Assembly (NCBI GenBank): GCA_000434675.1
Contig: HF988640.1
Coordinates: 196,606-241,791, forward strand
Direction: 5' to 3'
DNA length: 45,186 nt
From: Faecalibacterium sp. CAG:1138
GTDB lineage: Bacteria; Bacillota; Clostridia; Christensenellales; CAG-917
Shown: positions 1 to 12,293 of the stretch, in pieces
Position numbering within the stretch: position 1 is the first letter of the stretch
Layout: every line of letters begins with the position of its first letter
Notes under the pieces: generated by a model
The model's input: the letters and a program-made list of their open reading frames with translations, nothing else
Databases searched by the model: none
What the model was told of the DNA's origin: nothing
Position numbers and translations under genes: made by a program

Positions 1-245
1 TATTCATTGATGATGCGGTACATTTCGCCCGCGTCTTCCTTGCGGACGGTGTCCTTTACCTCCAGCACTTCGAATTTTAAGGTGCCGCCGCCGAACGCCA
101 CCTCGACCACGTCGCCTACCTTGACTTCTTTTGCGGGTTTGACGCTTTTTCCGTTGATGATTATCCTGCTTGCGTCGCATGCGTCGCGAGCCGCGCTGCG
201 GCGTTTTATCACCCTTGAAACTTTGAGAAATTTGTCGATTCTCAT
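1..245 (-). CDS. rqcP: S4-domain RNA-binding protein RqcP, partial (3' end outside window)
   Basis: Reading leftward from an ATG at 243-245, 81 codons are open to the window edge. The translation begins MRIDKFLKVSRVIKRRSAA and continues with an IINGKSVKPAKEVKVGD segment, the classic S4 RNA-binding fold of the Hsp15/YabO family. Known family members are about 80-90 residues, so only a few residues are probably missing. In Bacillus, RqcP (YabO) binds the obstructed 50S subunit and helps RqcH add C-terminal alanine tails during ribosome rescue. An AGAGGT Shine-Dalgarno lies just upstream of the ATG on the minus strand. The gene is divergent from rpoB. The assignment is strong from sequence; its role here is inferred from the family. 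Confidence 0.88.
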   Translation of the reverse strand, partial: MRIDKFLKVSRVIKRRSAARDACDASRIIINGKSVKPAKEVKVGDVVEVAFGGGTLKFEVLEVKDTVRKEDAGEMYRIINE

Positions 246-302
246 GGGATTTGACCTCTTGAAAAAAATTTTTATAAAATGCAAAAACGCAAGGCGAATC
301 GC

Positions 303-331
303 TTGACTTTTCCATATTTTAGCACTAAAAT
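303..331 (+). promoter_or_regulatory. Predicted sigma-A promoter for rpoB-rpoC
   Basis: TTGACT (303-308), a 17-nt spacer and TAAAAT (326-331). Transcription from here would give a leader of about 170 nt before rpoB. It overlaps the 5' leader of the divergent rqcP transcript. Confidence 0.55.
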
Positions 332-508
332 AGATAAATGCCATTTAATATAATGCGTAGTGCGCCCTATGGAGATAGGGTAGGGGGATATTTTCGCCCG
401 CTCGCGATTTTCGCTTGATGCTATTATACATTGATTTCGGGCAAATTACAACGAAATTTCAAGCATTTTTGTGCGTTAGATTTTAATTTTTTTGAAGGAG
501 CGTGAAAT
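332..508 (+). other. rpoB 5' leader / divergent intergenic region
   Basis: About 175 nt with no gene. It holds a short perfect hairpin, CCCTAT-GGAG-ATAGGG (365-380), and the promoter of the divergent rqcP. It ends with GAAGGAG (494-500) ahead of the rpoB ATG. No known leader RNA class or L10-type site was recognised. Confidence 0.4.
423..451 (-). promoter_or_regulatory. Predicted sigma-A promoter for rqcP (minus strand)
   Basis: On the minus strand, TTGTAA (451-446), a 17-nt spacer and a perfect TATAAT (428-423). It points leftward to the rqcP start at 245 and implies a leader of about 170 nt. Confidence 0.5.
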
Positions 509-3500
509 ATGTCGCAACAAAGAATTCATAAGGAAATGTACGGCACCACCGAGAGAATGACTTTTTCCAAAATCAAAGACGTCCTCCCGATTCCGTATCT
601 TATCGAAGTTCAAAAAGATTCCTACAAAACCTTCATTGAAACGGGTATCAAAGAGGTTTTCGAAGACTATTCTCCGATACGCGATTTCAGCGACCGCATG
701 GAACTCCGCTTTTTGGATTACTCGCTGGACCCTGTGCCGAAGTATTCCGTCAAAGAGTGCAAAAACCGTGACACCACCTACTCGGTAGGCCTGAGGGTGA
801 GGGTGCAGCTCGTCAACCTCGAAACCGGCTCTATCGTCGAGGACAACGTGTTTATGGGAGATTTGCCTCTCATGACCGAAAGCGGCAGCTTCGTCATCAA
901 CGGCGCGGAACGCGTTATCGTCAGCCAGCTGGTCAGGAGCCCGGGCGTTTATTTCGGCGCAGAACCGGACAAGAACGGCGTTCCTCGTTACGCAGGCACC
1001 GTCATTCCTAACCGCGGCGCATGGTTGGAATTCGAAACCGACGCCAACAACGTTTTGTGGGTTCACGTCGACCGCACTCGTAAAATCACCGCAACCACTC
1101 TGATCAGGGCTTTGGGCTGGGGCAAGGACGAAGAAATCATCGCTTTGTTCGGCGACGAACCTATTTTGCAGGACACCATCGCGAAGGATCCTGTCGAAGC
1201 GAGAACTCTCGAAAGAGGTCAGATAGATCTGTTCAGAAGGCTCCGTCCGGGCGAAGTTCCGACCGGCGAAGGCGCGAAAATCCTCATTGAAAACACCTTC
1301 TTCGACTCCCGTCGTTACGACGTGAGCAAAGTCGGTCGTTATAAATTCAACAAAAAACTCGGCATTGCAAACCGCATCGAAGGTTACAGAGCCGCAGAAG
1401 ACGTCGTAAGCCCGCTTACCGGCGAAATTCTGGTTGAAAAAGGGCAATACATCACTCGTCAGATGGCGGAAGAAGTTCAAAAGAACGCCGTCAACGTCGT
1501 TATGCTGAAAAAAGAAATCAACGACGACGGAAAAGCTTTCAAAGTTATCGGCAACAACACAGTCAACCTCGCCGACTTCGTCGATTGTAACCCTAAAGAG
1601 CTCGGTATCACCGAATTCGTTTACTATCCTGCCCTCAAGGTTATTCTGGACAGCGTGGAAGACAACGCCGAACGCATTAACGTCATCAAGCAGAACGTTC
1701 ACGAGCTTGTGCAGAAGCACATCACCCGCGACGATATCGTTGCAACCGTAAGCTACAACCTCGGTCTCACTTACGGCATCGGCGACATCGACAACATCGA
1801 TCACCTTGCAAACCGCCGCGTACGCTCCGTCGGCGAACTTTTGCAAAACCAGTTCCGCATCGGTATCAGCCGTCTGGAAAGAGTTATCAAGGAAAGAATG
1901 AGCATCGCGCAGGAAGATAAGGAAATCAACCCGCGTTACCTCATCAACATCAGGCCTGTCACCAGCGCCATCAAGGAATTTTTCGGAAGCAGCCAGCTGT
2001 CCCAGTTTATGGATCAGCCTAACCCTATCGCCGAACTTACGCACAAACGTAAGCTTTCCGCTTTGGGCCCGGGCGGTCTCAGCCGCGAAAGAGCAGGCCT
2101 CGAAGTTCGTGACGTTCACCACACTCACTACGGCAGAATGTGCCCTATCGAAACCCCTGAAGGTCAGAACATCGGTCTTATCACGTCCCTTTCCACTTAC
2201 GCACGCGTAAATGAATATGGATTTATAGAGTCCCCGTATAGAAAGGTAGATAAAGCCACCGGCATCGTAACCGATCACGTCGACTATCTGCCGGCAGACG
2301 TCGAGGACAGATACGTCGTCGCGCAGGCAAACGAACCGTTGGACGAAGAAGGCCATTTCGTTCACGACCGCGTAAACTGCCGCTTCATCACCAACGAATA
2401 TAAGAAAGGCTGGAAGGAACCTGTCGACAGAATCAAGGAAGTCGAAAAGGAACGCGTCGATTACATGGACGTTTCTCCTAAACAGCTTATTTCCATAGCT
2501 ACCGCGCTCATTCCGTTCCTCGAGAACGACGACAACAAGCGCGCGCTTATGGGCTCCAACATGCAACGTCAGGCAGTGCCGCTCATTCGTCCGACCGCTC
2601 CTATGATCGCAACCGGCGTAGAACAGAGAATCGCTTACGACAGCGGCGTGTGCGTCATCGCCAAAAACGGCGGCACGGTTACATACGTCGACGCGGATCG
2701 TATTCTCGTCACCCGTCCGTCAGGCGACGTCGACACTTATGAGATGCACAAATTCCAACGCAGCAACCAGTCCACCTGCATCAATCAGCGTCCTATCGTT
2801 TACAAGGGACAGACCGTAAACGTAGGCGACGTTCTCGCAGACGGCCACAGCTGCGATCACGGCGAACTTGCTTTGGGCAGAAATATCCTCGTCGGCTTTA
2901 TGAGCTGGGAAGGCTATAACTACGAAGACGCTATCCTCATCAGCGAAGAACTCGTCAGGGACGACGTTTTCACCTCCATCCACATCGAGGAATACGAAAG
3001 CGAAGCCAGAGATACCAAGCTCGGCGAAGAAGTTATCACCAGAGATATTCCGAACCTCTCGGAAGAAGCTCTGAAATATCTGGACGAAGACGGCATCGTT
3101 ATGGTGGGCGCGGAAGTCCACAGCGGCGACATTCTGGTCGGCAAGGTTACGCCTAAGGGCGAAACCGAGCTTACCCCTGAAGAAAGGCTTTTGAGGGCCA
3201 TCTTCGGCGAAAAGGCAAGAGAAGTCAGGGATACCTCCCTCAGAGTTCCTCACGGCGAAAGCGGCATAGTCGTTGACGTCAAGGTGTTCACCAGAAAGAA
3301 CAAAGACGAACTCGATCCGGGCGTCAACAAACAAGTCAGGGTTTACATCGCGCAGAAACGTAAGATCAGCGTGGGCGACAAGATGGCCGGACGTCACGGC
3401 AACAAGGGCGTTATTTCCAGAGTTCTTCCGAAGGAAGATATGCCGTTTATGGCAGACGGAACTCCGCTTCAGATCGTTTTGAACCCGCTCGGCGTTCCTT

Positions 3501-4330
3501 CCCGTATGAACATCGGACAGGTTCTCGAAGTTCACCTCGGTCTCGTTTCCAGATTGCTTGACTGGAAGGTTTGCACCCCTGTTTTCGACGGCGCAAACGA
3601 ACAGGACATCAAGCGTTTGTTCGAAGAAAACGGATTGCCTGCCGACGGCAAGATTCAGCTTTACGACGGCAGAACCGGCGAACCGTTTGAAAACAAGGTT
3701 ACCGTCGGCGTTATGTATATGCTCAAGCTGCATCACCTCGTCGACGACAAAATCCACGCTCGTTCCACCGGTCCGTACAGCCTCGTTACGCAGCAGCCTC
3801 TGGGCGGCAAAGCGCAATTCGGCGGCCAGCGTTTCGGCGAAATGGAAGTTTGGGCGCTCGAAGCTTACGGCGCGGCAAACGTTTTGCAGGAAATCCTCAC
3901 CGTCAAGTCCGACGACGTGGTTGGCCGCGTGAAGAACTACGAGTCCATCGTCAAGGGCGAAAACATCAACGAACCGGGTATTCCTGAAGCGTTCAAGGTG
4001 CTCATTAAAGAAATGCAGAGCCTTGCTCTGGACGTAAAAGTTCTCACCGAAGATCACGACGAAGTTTCGCTCAGAGATTTCGTGGACGACGACGAACTTT
4101 CCGACGCTCCGGTATCCGCGGTTCGTCCGAAGGAAGACGACAAGGAAGAAATCGATCCGAGCCAGTTCTTCAATCTTTCGGATAACGACGAAGAAAAGAG
4201 CGACGACTTGTTCTCGGGCGGCCTGAGCGACTTGTTCGACAACACCGACAGCGACTACGACGCCGACATCTTTGCCGACTTCGAAGTTACCAAAGCTCCG
4301 AACGAATTGTTCGGCGACGACAACGACTAA
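509..4330 (+). CDS. rpoB: DNA-directed RNA polymerase subunit beta
   Basis: A 1273-residue RNA polymerase beta subunit, half of the catalytic core with RpoC. The rifampicin-binding region (about residues 493-520) and the invariant GDKMAGRHGNKG active-centre segment (about residue 955) are plain. Its ATG follows GAAGGAG by 8 nt. It is about 80 residues longer than B. subtilis RpoB because of a strongly acidic C-terminal tail (roughly residues 1190-1273) rich in Asp/Glu with repeated DLF/DIF/ELF tripeptides. In the rifampicin pocket, residue 515 is Lys (codon 2051-2053), where E. coli has Arg529. A run of 16 codons at 2207-2254 uses GTA/ATA/GGA/AAT-type codons unlike the C-ending codons around it. 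It is 24 nt upstream of rpoC and is not preceded by rplJL as in most bacteria. Confidence 0.98.
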   Translation: MSQQRIHKEMYGTTERMTFSKIKDVLPIPYLIEVQKDSYKTFIETGIKEVFEDYSPIRDFSDRMELRFLDYSLDPVPKYSVKECKNRDTTYSVGLRVRVQLVNLETGSIVEDNVFMGDLPLMTESGSFVINGAERVIVSQLVRSPGVYFGAEPDKNGVPRYAGTVIPNRGAWLEFETDANNVLWVHVDRTRKITATTLIRALGWGKDEEIIALFGDEPILQDTIAKDPVEARTLERGQIDLFRRLRPGEVPTGEGAKILIENTFFDSRRYDVSKVGRYKFNKKLGIANRIEGYRAAEDVVSPLTGEILVEKGQYITRQMAEEVQKNAVNVVMLKKEINDDGKAFKVIGNNTVNLADFVDCNPKELGITEFVYYPALKVILDSVEDNAERINVIKQNVHELVQKHITRDDIVATVSYNLGLTYGIGDIDNIDHLANRRVRSVGELLQNQFRIGISRLERVIKERMSIAQEDKEINPRYLINIRPVTSAIKEFFGSSQLSQFMDQPNPIAELTHKRKLSALGPGGLSRERAGLEVRDVHHTHYGRMCPIETPEGQNIGLITSLSTYARVNEYGFIESPYRKVDKATGIVTDHVDYLPADVEDRYVVAQANEPLDEEGHFVHDRVNCRFITNEYKKGWKEPVDRIKEVEKERVDYMDVSPKQLISIATALIPFLENDDNKRALMGSNMQRQAVPLIRPTAPMIATGVEQRIAYDSGVCVIAKNGGTVTYVDADRILVTRPSGDVDTYEMHKFQRSNQSTCINQRPIVYKGQTVNVGDVLADGHSCDHGELALGRNILVGFMSWEGYNYEDAILISEELVRDDVFTSIHIEEYESEARDTKLGEEVITRDIPNLSEEALKYLDEDGIVMVGAEVHSGDILVGKVTPKGETELTPEERLLRAIFGEKAREVRDTSLRVPHGESGIVVDVKVFTRKNKDELDPGVNKQVRVYIAQKRKISVGDKMAGRHGNKGVISRVLPKEDMPFMADGTPLQIVLNPLGVPSRMNIGQVLEVHLGLVSRLLDWKVCTPVFDGANEQDIKRLFEENGLPADGKIQLYDGRTGEPFENKVTVGVMYMLKLHHLVDDKIHARSTGPYSLVTQQPLGGKAQFGGQRFGEMEVWALEAYGAANVLQEILTVKSDDVVGRVKNYESIVKGENINEPGIPEAFKVLIKEMQSLALDVKVLTEDHDEVSLRDFVDDDELSDAPVSAVRPKEDDKEEIDPSQFFNLSDNDEEKSDDLFSGGLSDLFDNTDSDYDADIFADFEVTKAPNELFGDDND

Positions 4331-4354
4331 GAGCGGACAGGAGGTTAAAAATTT

Positions 4355-7933
<3,579 letters not shown>

Positions 7934-7940
7934 CACTTTG

Positions 7941-7969
7941 CTCCCTGCAGGCGGTTCGTTTGCAGGGAG
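7941..7969. other. rpoC-metK intergenic hairpin without U-tract
   Basis: Perfect 9-bp stem CTCCCTGCA (7941-7949) / TGCAGGGAG (7961-7969) with an 11-nt loop. It is followed by ATTATAACAAT rather than a T-run, so it is not a standard intrinsic terminator. It could be a processing or 3'-end-stabilising element, or a weak attenuator between rpoC and metK. Confidence 0.5.
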
Positions 7970-7998
7970 ATTATAACAATAGGTATATATACGTTATT

Positions 7999-9171
7999 AT
8001 GACTAAAAAATTATTTACATCCGAAAGCGTAACCGAAGGGCATCCGGACAAAGTCTGCGATCAGATTGCCGACGCCATTTTGGACGACATCATTTCCAAA
8101 GACAAAAATGCCAGAGTGGCTTGCGAAGTTTGCGCAACCACGGGTTTGGTGCTGGTTATGGGCGAAATTTCCACCAAAAGCTATTGCGACTTCACCGGCA
8201 TTGCCAGAAAAGTTATAAAGGACATCGGCTACGACAGCAGCGAGCTGGGCTTTGACGGCAACACTTGCGCGGTTATCAGCGCAATCGACGAGCAGTCTCC
8301 GGACATTGCTCAAGGCGTGGACAACGCGCAGGAATTCGAGGGCGACGAAGCCGACAAAATCGGCGCGGGCGATCAGGGCATGATGTTCGGTTTTGCAACC
8401 GACGAAACCGAAGAGTTTATGCCGCTTGCAATCGTTTTGGCGCACAAGCTTACCCGTCGTCTCACCGAAGTCAGAAAGAGCGGTGAAATAAGCTATCTTC
8501 GCCCTGACGGCAAATCGCAGGTTACCGTGGAATACGACAACGGCGTACCTACGAGAGTGGATGCGGTGGTTATTTCCGCGCAGCACAACCCGGACGTCAC
8601 GCACGAGCAAATCGAAAAAGACATCATCGAAAAGGTCGTGAAGGTTGCAATCCCGAAAAATCTTCTGGACGACGAAACCAAGTTCTACATCAACCCGACG
8701 GGACGTTTCGTAAAAGGCGGCCCGCACGGCGACAGCGGCCTTACCGGACGCAAAATCATCGTCGACACCTACGGCGGTTATTGCGCTCACGGCGGCGGCG
8801 CTTTAAGCGGCAAGGATCCGACGAAAGTGGACAGAAGCGCACTTTATATGGCCAGATACGTCGCTAAAAACCTCGTTGCGGCGGGAGCTTGCAAAAAATG
8901 TGAAATCGAAGTCGCTTACGCGATCGGTCGCGCGCACCCTGTTTCGCTGACGGTGCAGAGCTTCGGCACGGGCGTCGTGTCCGACGACAAACTGGTGGAA
9001 ATCGTCAAAAAGGTGTTTGATCTCAGACCGCTTTCCATCATAAAACATTTGGATCTCAGAAGACCTATCTATCAGGCCACCTCCAACTACGGCCATTTCG
9101 GCAGAAGTGAATTTGCCTGGGAAAAAACCGACAAGGCGGAAGAGATCAAAAAACTTTTGGAGAACAAATAG
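7999..9171 (+). CDS. metK: S-adenosylmethionine synthetase
   Basis: A 390-residue methionine adenosyltransferase that makes SAM from methionine and ATP as a cytosolic oligomer. Family signatures are clear: SESVTEGHPDK at the N terminus (His15 in the ATP site), GAGDQGMMFG at about 122-131 and the glycine-rich GGPHGDSGLTGRKI segment near 245. I chose the ATG at 7999 because the protein then begins MTKKLFTSESVTEGHPDK like its relatives. An in-frame TTG at 7960 lies inside the hairpin and would add an atypical 13-residue extension. The ribosome site is weak (AGGT, 14 nt upstream). Only 65 nt separate it from rpoC, with no room for the SAM riboswitch that often precedes metK in Firmicutes. recD2 starts 6 nt downstream. 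Confidence 0.96.
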   Translation: MTKKLFTSESVTEGHPDKVCDQIADAILDDIISKDKNARVACEVCATTGLVLVMGEISTKSYCDFTGIARKVIKDIGYDSSELGFDGNTCAVISAIDEQSPDIAQGVDNAQEFEGDEADKIGAGDQGMMFGFATDETEEFMPLAIVLAHKLTRRLTEVRKSGEISYLRPDGKSQVTVEYDNGVPTRVDAVVISAQHNPDVTHEQIEKDIIEKVVKVAIPKNLLDDETKFYINPTGRFVKGGPHGDSGLTGRKIIVDTYGGYCAHGGGALSGKDPTKVDRSALYMARYVAKNLVAAGACKKCEIEVAYAIGRAHPVSLTVQSFGTGVVSDDKLVEIVKKVFDLRPLSIIKHLDLRRPIYQATSNYGHFGRSEFAWEKTDKAEEIKKLLENK

Positions 9172-9177
9172 CACTTA

Positions 9178-11397
9178 ATGGAAATTCAAGGCGAAATAAA
9201 AACCGTAATTTTCAATAATCCCGAAACAGGATACACTGTTTTGGACGTAGCGATTGGCAGCGGTGAGGTTATCACCGCTGTCGGCATATTCCCGCCCGTG
9301 GCAGAAGCCGAGCGGGTAGTTTTGCGTGGCACGTTCAAAAACAATTCGAGACACGGTTATCAATTCGTCACCGAAAACGTTGAGGTTTATCCGCCGGAGC
9401 AGGCGGAGGCTATCGTAAAATATCTGTCGAGCGGACTTTTCAAGGGTATCGGCGAGGTTACGGCGCGCGCCATTGTTACGGCGTTCGGCACCAGAACGCT
9501 GGACATCATCGAAAATTCTCCGACTCAGCTATACAAGGTCAGGGGCGTGAGCCTCAAAAAAGCGATGGAAATCGGCTTGTGCTACAACGAAGTCAAGCGC
9601 ATGAACGAAGCCATAATGTTTTTGCAGCAGTTCACCATCAGTTTGAATATGGCCTTGAAAATTTATCAGATTTACGGGGACAAAACCGTCAAAGTCGTCA
9701 AGGAAAATCCGTACAGACTGGTTGACGACGTTGACAGAATAGGTTTTGCCACCGCAGACCGCATCGCAAAAGAAGAAGGCATTGCCGAGGACAGCGATTT
9801 CAGGATAAAAGCCGGCATAACCTTCGTGCTTAAAGAGGCCGCGTCGAAAAGCGGGCATACCTATCTTCCGGAAGACGAACTGGTGAAAGAGGTTATGGAG
9901 CTTCTGAAGTTCCCGTCGGAGGACGTGGGGAAAGTGCTGGCAAATGTTGACGATATGCTGTTTTTAAGCACGCTCGCCGAGTACGATTCCTTCGATCACC
10001 GAGGGATTATGCTCTACAAAAACTACGTCACCGAAAAGAAAATAGCAAGGCGGCTTATAAGGCTTCTGGACGAGCACAGGCCGCTTTCCATAGATCCGGA
10101 GGACGCCATTTGCAGGTACGAACTGATAAACAAAATCACCCTGCACGAAAACCAGAAGGAAGCCGTGAAAAAAGTGCTTTCAAGGGGCGTGGAGGTCATA
10201 ACGGGCGGCCCGGGAACGGGCAAAACCACCATAGTTAAGTGCATAGTTTCCATTTTCCGTTCGGCGGGCTACAAGGTCAATTTGTGCGCGCCGACAGGCC
10301 GCGCGGCAAAGAGGCTGTCGGAGGCTACGGGCGAAGAAGCGAAAACCATTCACAGGCTTCTGGACCTCGATTATAAGGACGGAAAGGGCTTTTTCACCTA
10401 CAACGAAAACACCAGACTGGACAGCGACGTCGTTATTGTGGACGAAGTCAGCATGGTGGACGAATACGTTTTCAACGCGCTTATTTCCGCCGTCAAGACG
10501 GGCGCAAGCCTCATTCTGGTGGGCGACAAGGATCAACTGCCGTCGGTGGGCGCAGGCAACGTTCTGGCGGACATAATAGGCTCGGAAGTGTTTGACGTAA
10601 CCTATCTTACGCACATTTACAGGCAGGCCGAAGAAAGCCTTATCGTAACCAACGCGCACCGCATAAACCGCGGCGAAATGCCTGTTTTGGACGCCAAAGA
10701 CAAGGACTTTTTCTTTGAAGAAAAGGCCGATCCGTTGCAGGCAAAGCAGGCCGTTGTGGACCTCGTAACGTCAAGGCTTCCGAAGTTTACGGGAGAGTCT
10801 GCCACCGACATACAGGTGCTTTGCCCGATGAAAAAAGGCGTTGCGGGAGTTGAAAATCTGAACCGTGAAATCCGCAAAAATCTGAACCCTAAAAAGGCTG
10901 CGGAGCCGGAGATAAAGCAAGGCGAAAACTCCTACAGAGTTGGGGACAAAATTATGCAGATCGTCAACAATTATCAGATGGAATGGACGGTCAGACGTGA
11001 GAATTATTCGGAATCCGGCACCGGCGTTTACAACGGCGATATCGGTTTTATAACCGAGATAAATATGCTGAATCAGAAGTTTACCGTTACGTTTACGGAC
11101 GGTAAAGTGGCAGTTTATTCGTTTGGCGAGTTGGATCAGATAGTTCTTGCCTATGCGGTGAGCATACACAAAAGTCAGGGCAGCGAGTTTGACACGGTGG
11201 TCATAAGCGTGTCTCAAGGCAACCCGTTTCTGCTCACCAGAAACCTTCTTTACACTGCAATCACCAGAGCCAAAAAAACCGTGGTCGTGGTGGGGACGAA
11301 AGAGGCCGTCGGGCGTATGGTCCGAAACAATTATACCGCCACTCGCTACAGCTTGCTAAAGGAGTTTGTGAGGGAGGAGGTCGGCCACGATGAATAG
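9178..11397 (+). CDS. recD2: ATP-dependent 5'-3' DNA helicase RecD2
   Basis: A 739-residue SF1B helicase of the RecD2/YrrC type, the RecBC-independent form (D. radiodurans protein about 715 residues, B. subtilis YrrC about 798). It has an N-terminal OB/helix-hairpin-helix region (about 1-200). Walker A is GGPGTGKTT at 343-351, Walker B is VDEVSM with Asp422-Glu423, and the C-terminal helicase motif reads LLYTAITRAKK near 700. The family acts in recombination, mismatch repair and replication-fork maintenance. It starts 6 nt after metK with a distant GGAG, which suggests translational coupling. Its stop overlaps the comF start by 8 nt, so the two are translated as a pair. Confidence 0.94.
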   Translation: MEIQGEIKTVIFNNPETGYTVLDVAIGSGEVITAVGIFPPVAEAERVVLRGTFKNNSRHGYQFVTENVEVYPPEQAEAIVKYLSSGLFKGIGEVTARAIVTAFGTRTLDIIENSPTQLYKVRGVSLKKAMEIGLCYNEVKRMNEAIMFLQQFTISLNMALKIYQIYGDKTVKVVKENPYRLVDDVDRIGFATADRIAKEEGIAEDSDFRIKAGITFVLKEAASKSGHTYLPEDELVKEVMELLKFPSEDVGKVLANVDDMLFLSTLAEYDSFDHRGIMLYKNYVTEKKIARRLIRLLDEHRPLSIDPEDAICRYELINKITLHENQKEAVKKVLSRGVEVITGGPGTGKTTIVKCIVSIFRSAGYKVNLCAPTGRAAKRLSEATGEEAKTIHRLLDLDYKDGKGFFTYNENTRLDSDVVIVDEVSMVDEYVFNALISAVKTGASLILVGDKDQLPSVGAGNVLADIIGSEVFDVTYLTHIYRQAEESLIVTNAHRINRGEMPVLDAKDKDFFFEEKADPLQAKQAVVDLVTSRLPKFTGESATDIQVLCPMKKGVAGVENLNREIRKNLNPKKAAEPEIKQGENSYRVGDKIMQIVNNYQMEWTVRRENYSESGTGVYNGDIGFITEINMLNQKFTVTFTDGKVAVYSFGELDQIVLAYAVSIHKSQGSEFDTVVISVSQGNPFLLTRNLLYTAITRAKKTVVVVGTKEAVGRMVRNNYTATRYSLLKEFVREEVGHDE

Positions 11398-12166
11398 CCT
11401 GCCGAAGCTTAAAAATTTTCTCGAAAAGCTGAAAGCTGCGGTATATCCCGCGAGTATCACCTGCGATCTTTGCGGCAAGGAGCTTTTCGGGAAAGAAAGA
11501 GGCGCGTTTTGCGCCGAATGCAGAAAAGCGCTGCCGATAATAAAAGGCAGCATCTGCGCCTTCTGCGGCGTTCCGATGGGCAACGACGCAACGTACTGCG
11601 ACCGCTGTCAAAACAGCAAATCGGTGCTTATGAAAAACCGCGCGGCGCTGGAATACACCGACGAAGCGAGGAGAATGATTTACGGCGTAAAGTTTGGCGG
11701 CAAACGTTATTTGTTGAAGGATTTGGCCGTGCTTATGACGGACACTTATCTTTCGGAGGGGTTTACGGCCGACGTTCTGACGTACGTTCCGATGACGCCT
11801 GCGGAGAAACGGAACCGCGGATTCAATCAATCGGAAATTCTTGCCGAAGAAATTGCCAAAAGACTTAAGCTTCCCGTTTCCGACGAGCTTACCAAGATAA
11901 GAAACACCAAAGCGCAGAAGAAGCTGACGGCAAAGGAAAGAGCCGCCAACCTCGAAGGCGCGTTTAGAGTGACGAATCCCGACGCTTTCAAAAACAAAGA
12001 CGTTGTAATCGTGGACGACGTTTACACGACGGGCGCAACTCTTTCGGAGTGCGCAAGCGTTTTGAGAAAAGCCGGCGCGAAGTCGGTGTCGGGGCTGACT
12101 GCGTGCATAACCAAATATCATGTTGCGGGCGAAACCGCAAAATCCGACGAAAAAGGTCAAAATTAA
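11390..12166 (+). CDS. comF: ComF family protein (double zinc finger plus phosphoribosyltransferase fold)
   Basis: 258 residues. The N terminus has eight cysteines in four CxxC pairs (25/28, 41/44, 56/59, 70/73), consistent with two zinc sites. The C-terminal half is a type I phosphoribosyltransferase fold, with the PRPP-loop motif VVIVDDVYTTGAT at about 205-217. ComF in naturally competent bacteria helps bring in single-stranded DNA with ComFA and DprA. The start ATGAATAG overlaps the recD2 stop, and GGGAGGAGG precedes it inside recD2. No comFA helicase gene is adjacent, so competence is not shown. The recD2-comF pairing suggests a DNA-processing role (inference). Confidence 0.9.
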   Translation: MNSLPKLKNFLEKLKAAVYPASITCDLCGKELFGKERGAFCAECRKALPIIKGSICAFCGVPMGNDATYCDRCQNSKSVLMKNRAALEYTDEARRMIYGVKFGGKRYLLKDLAVLMTDTYLSEGFTADVLTYVPMTPAEKRNRGFNQSEILAEEIAKRLKLPVSDELTKIRNTKAQKKLTAKERAANLEGAFRVTNPDAFKNKDVVIVDDVYTTGATLSECASVLRKAGAKSVSGLTACITKYHVAGETAKSDEKGQN

Positions 12167-12170
12167 CCGA

Positions 12171-12194
12171 ATGCGAGGCGATGCCTCGCATTTT
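12171..12194 (+). terminator. Intrinsic terminator after comF
   Basis: ATGCGAGGC (12171-12179), 3-nt loop, GCCTCGCAT (12183-12191), then a short T-run (12191-12194). It ends the rpoB-to-comF transcription unit and insulates the secA promoter 19 nt downstream. Confidence 0.75.
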
Positions 12195-12212
12195 CGTATG
12201 TATAAATTATAT

Positions 12213-12241
12213 TTGACAACGGGGCGGCAATAATGTAGAAT
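12213..12241 (+). promoter_or_regulatory. sigma-A promoter for secA-prfB-tsaD
   Basis: Perfect TTGACA (12213-12218), exactly 17 nt, then TAGAAT (12236-12241). It gives a leader of about 45 nt to secA and lies directly after the comF terminator. Confidence 0.8.
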
Positions 12242-12293
12242 ATAGTTTATAGAAAATATAACGGCCTTACGGCCGCACCCAAAAAGGAGAAAA

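Noticed and set aside
4..315. Arg-rich open frames overlapping the left edge on both strands
   Set aside because: The third frame encodes a clear S4-domain RqcP with a ribosome site; the others are low-complexity shadows.
476..2566. Very long antisense open frame across rpoB, and similar ones opposite rpoC, secA, fusA, tuf and hydB
   Set aside because: They mirror the codon bias of the sense genes (few TCA/TTA/CTA codons, so few antisense stops), have no ribosome sites or family motifs, and overlap certain genes completely.
7934..7998. SAM riboswitch expected upstream of metK
   Set aside because: The gap is only 65 nt and contains a simple two-arm hairpin; none of the SAM-I or SAM-II conserved core can fit.
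7960..7998. Upstream TTG as the metK start
   Set aside because: It lies in the loop/right arm of a stable hairpin and adds residues absent in other MetK proteins; the ATG at 7999 gives the conserved N terminus.
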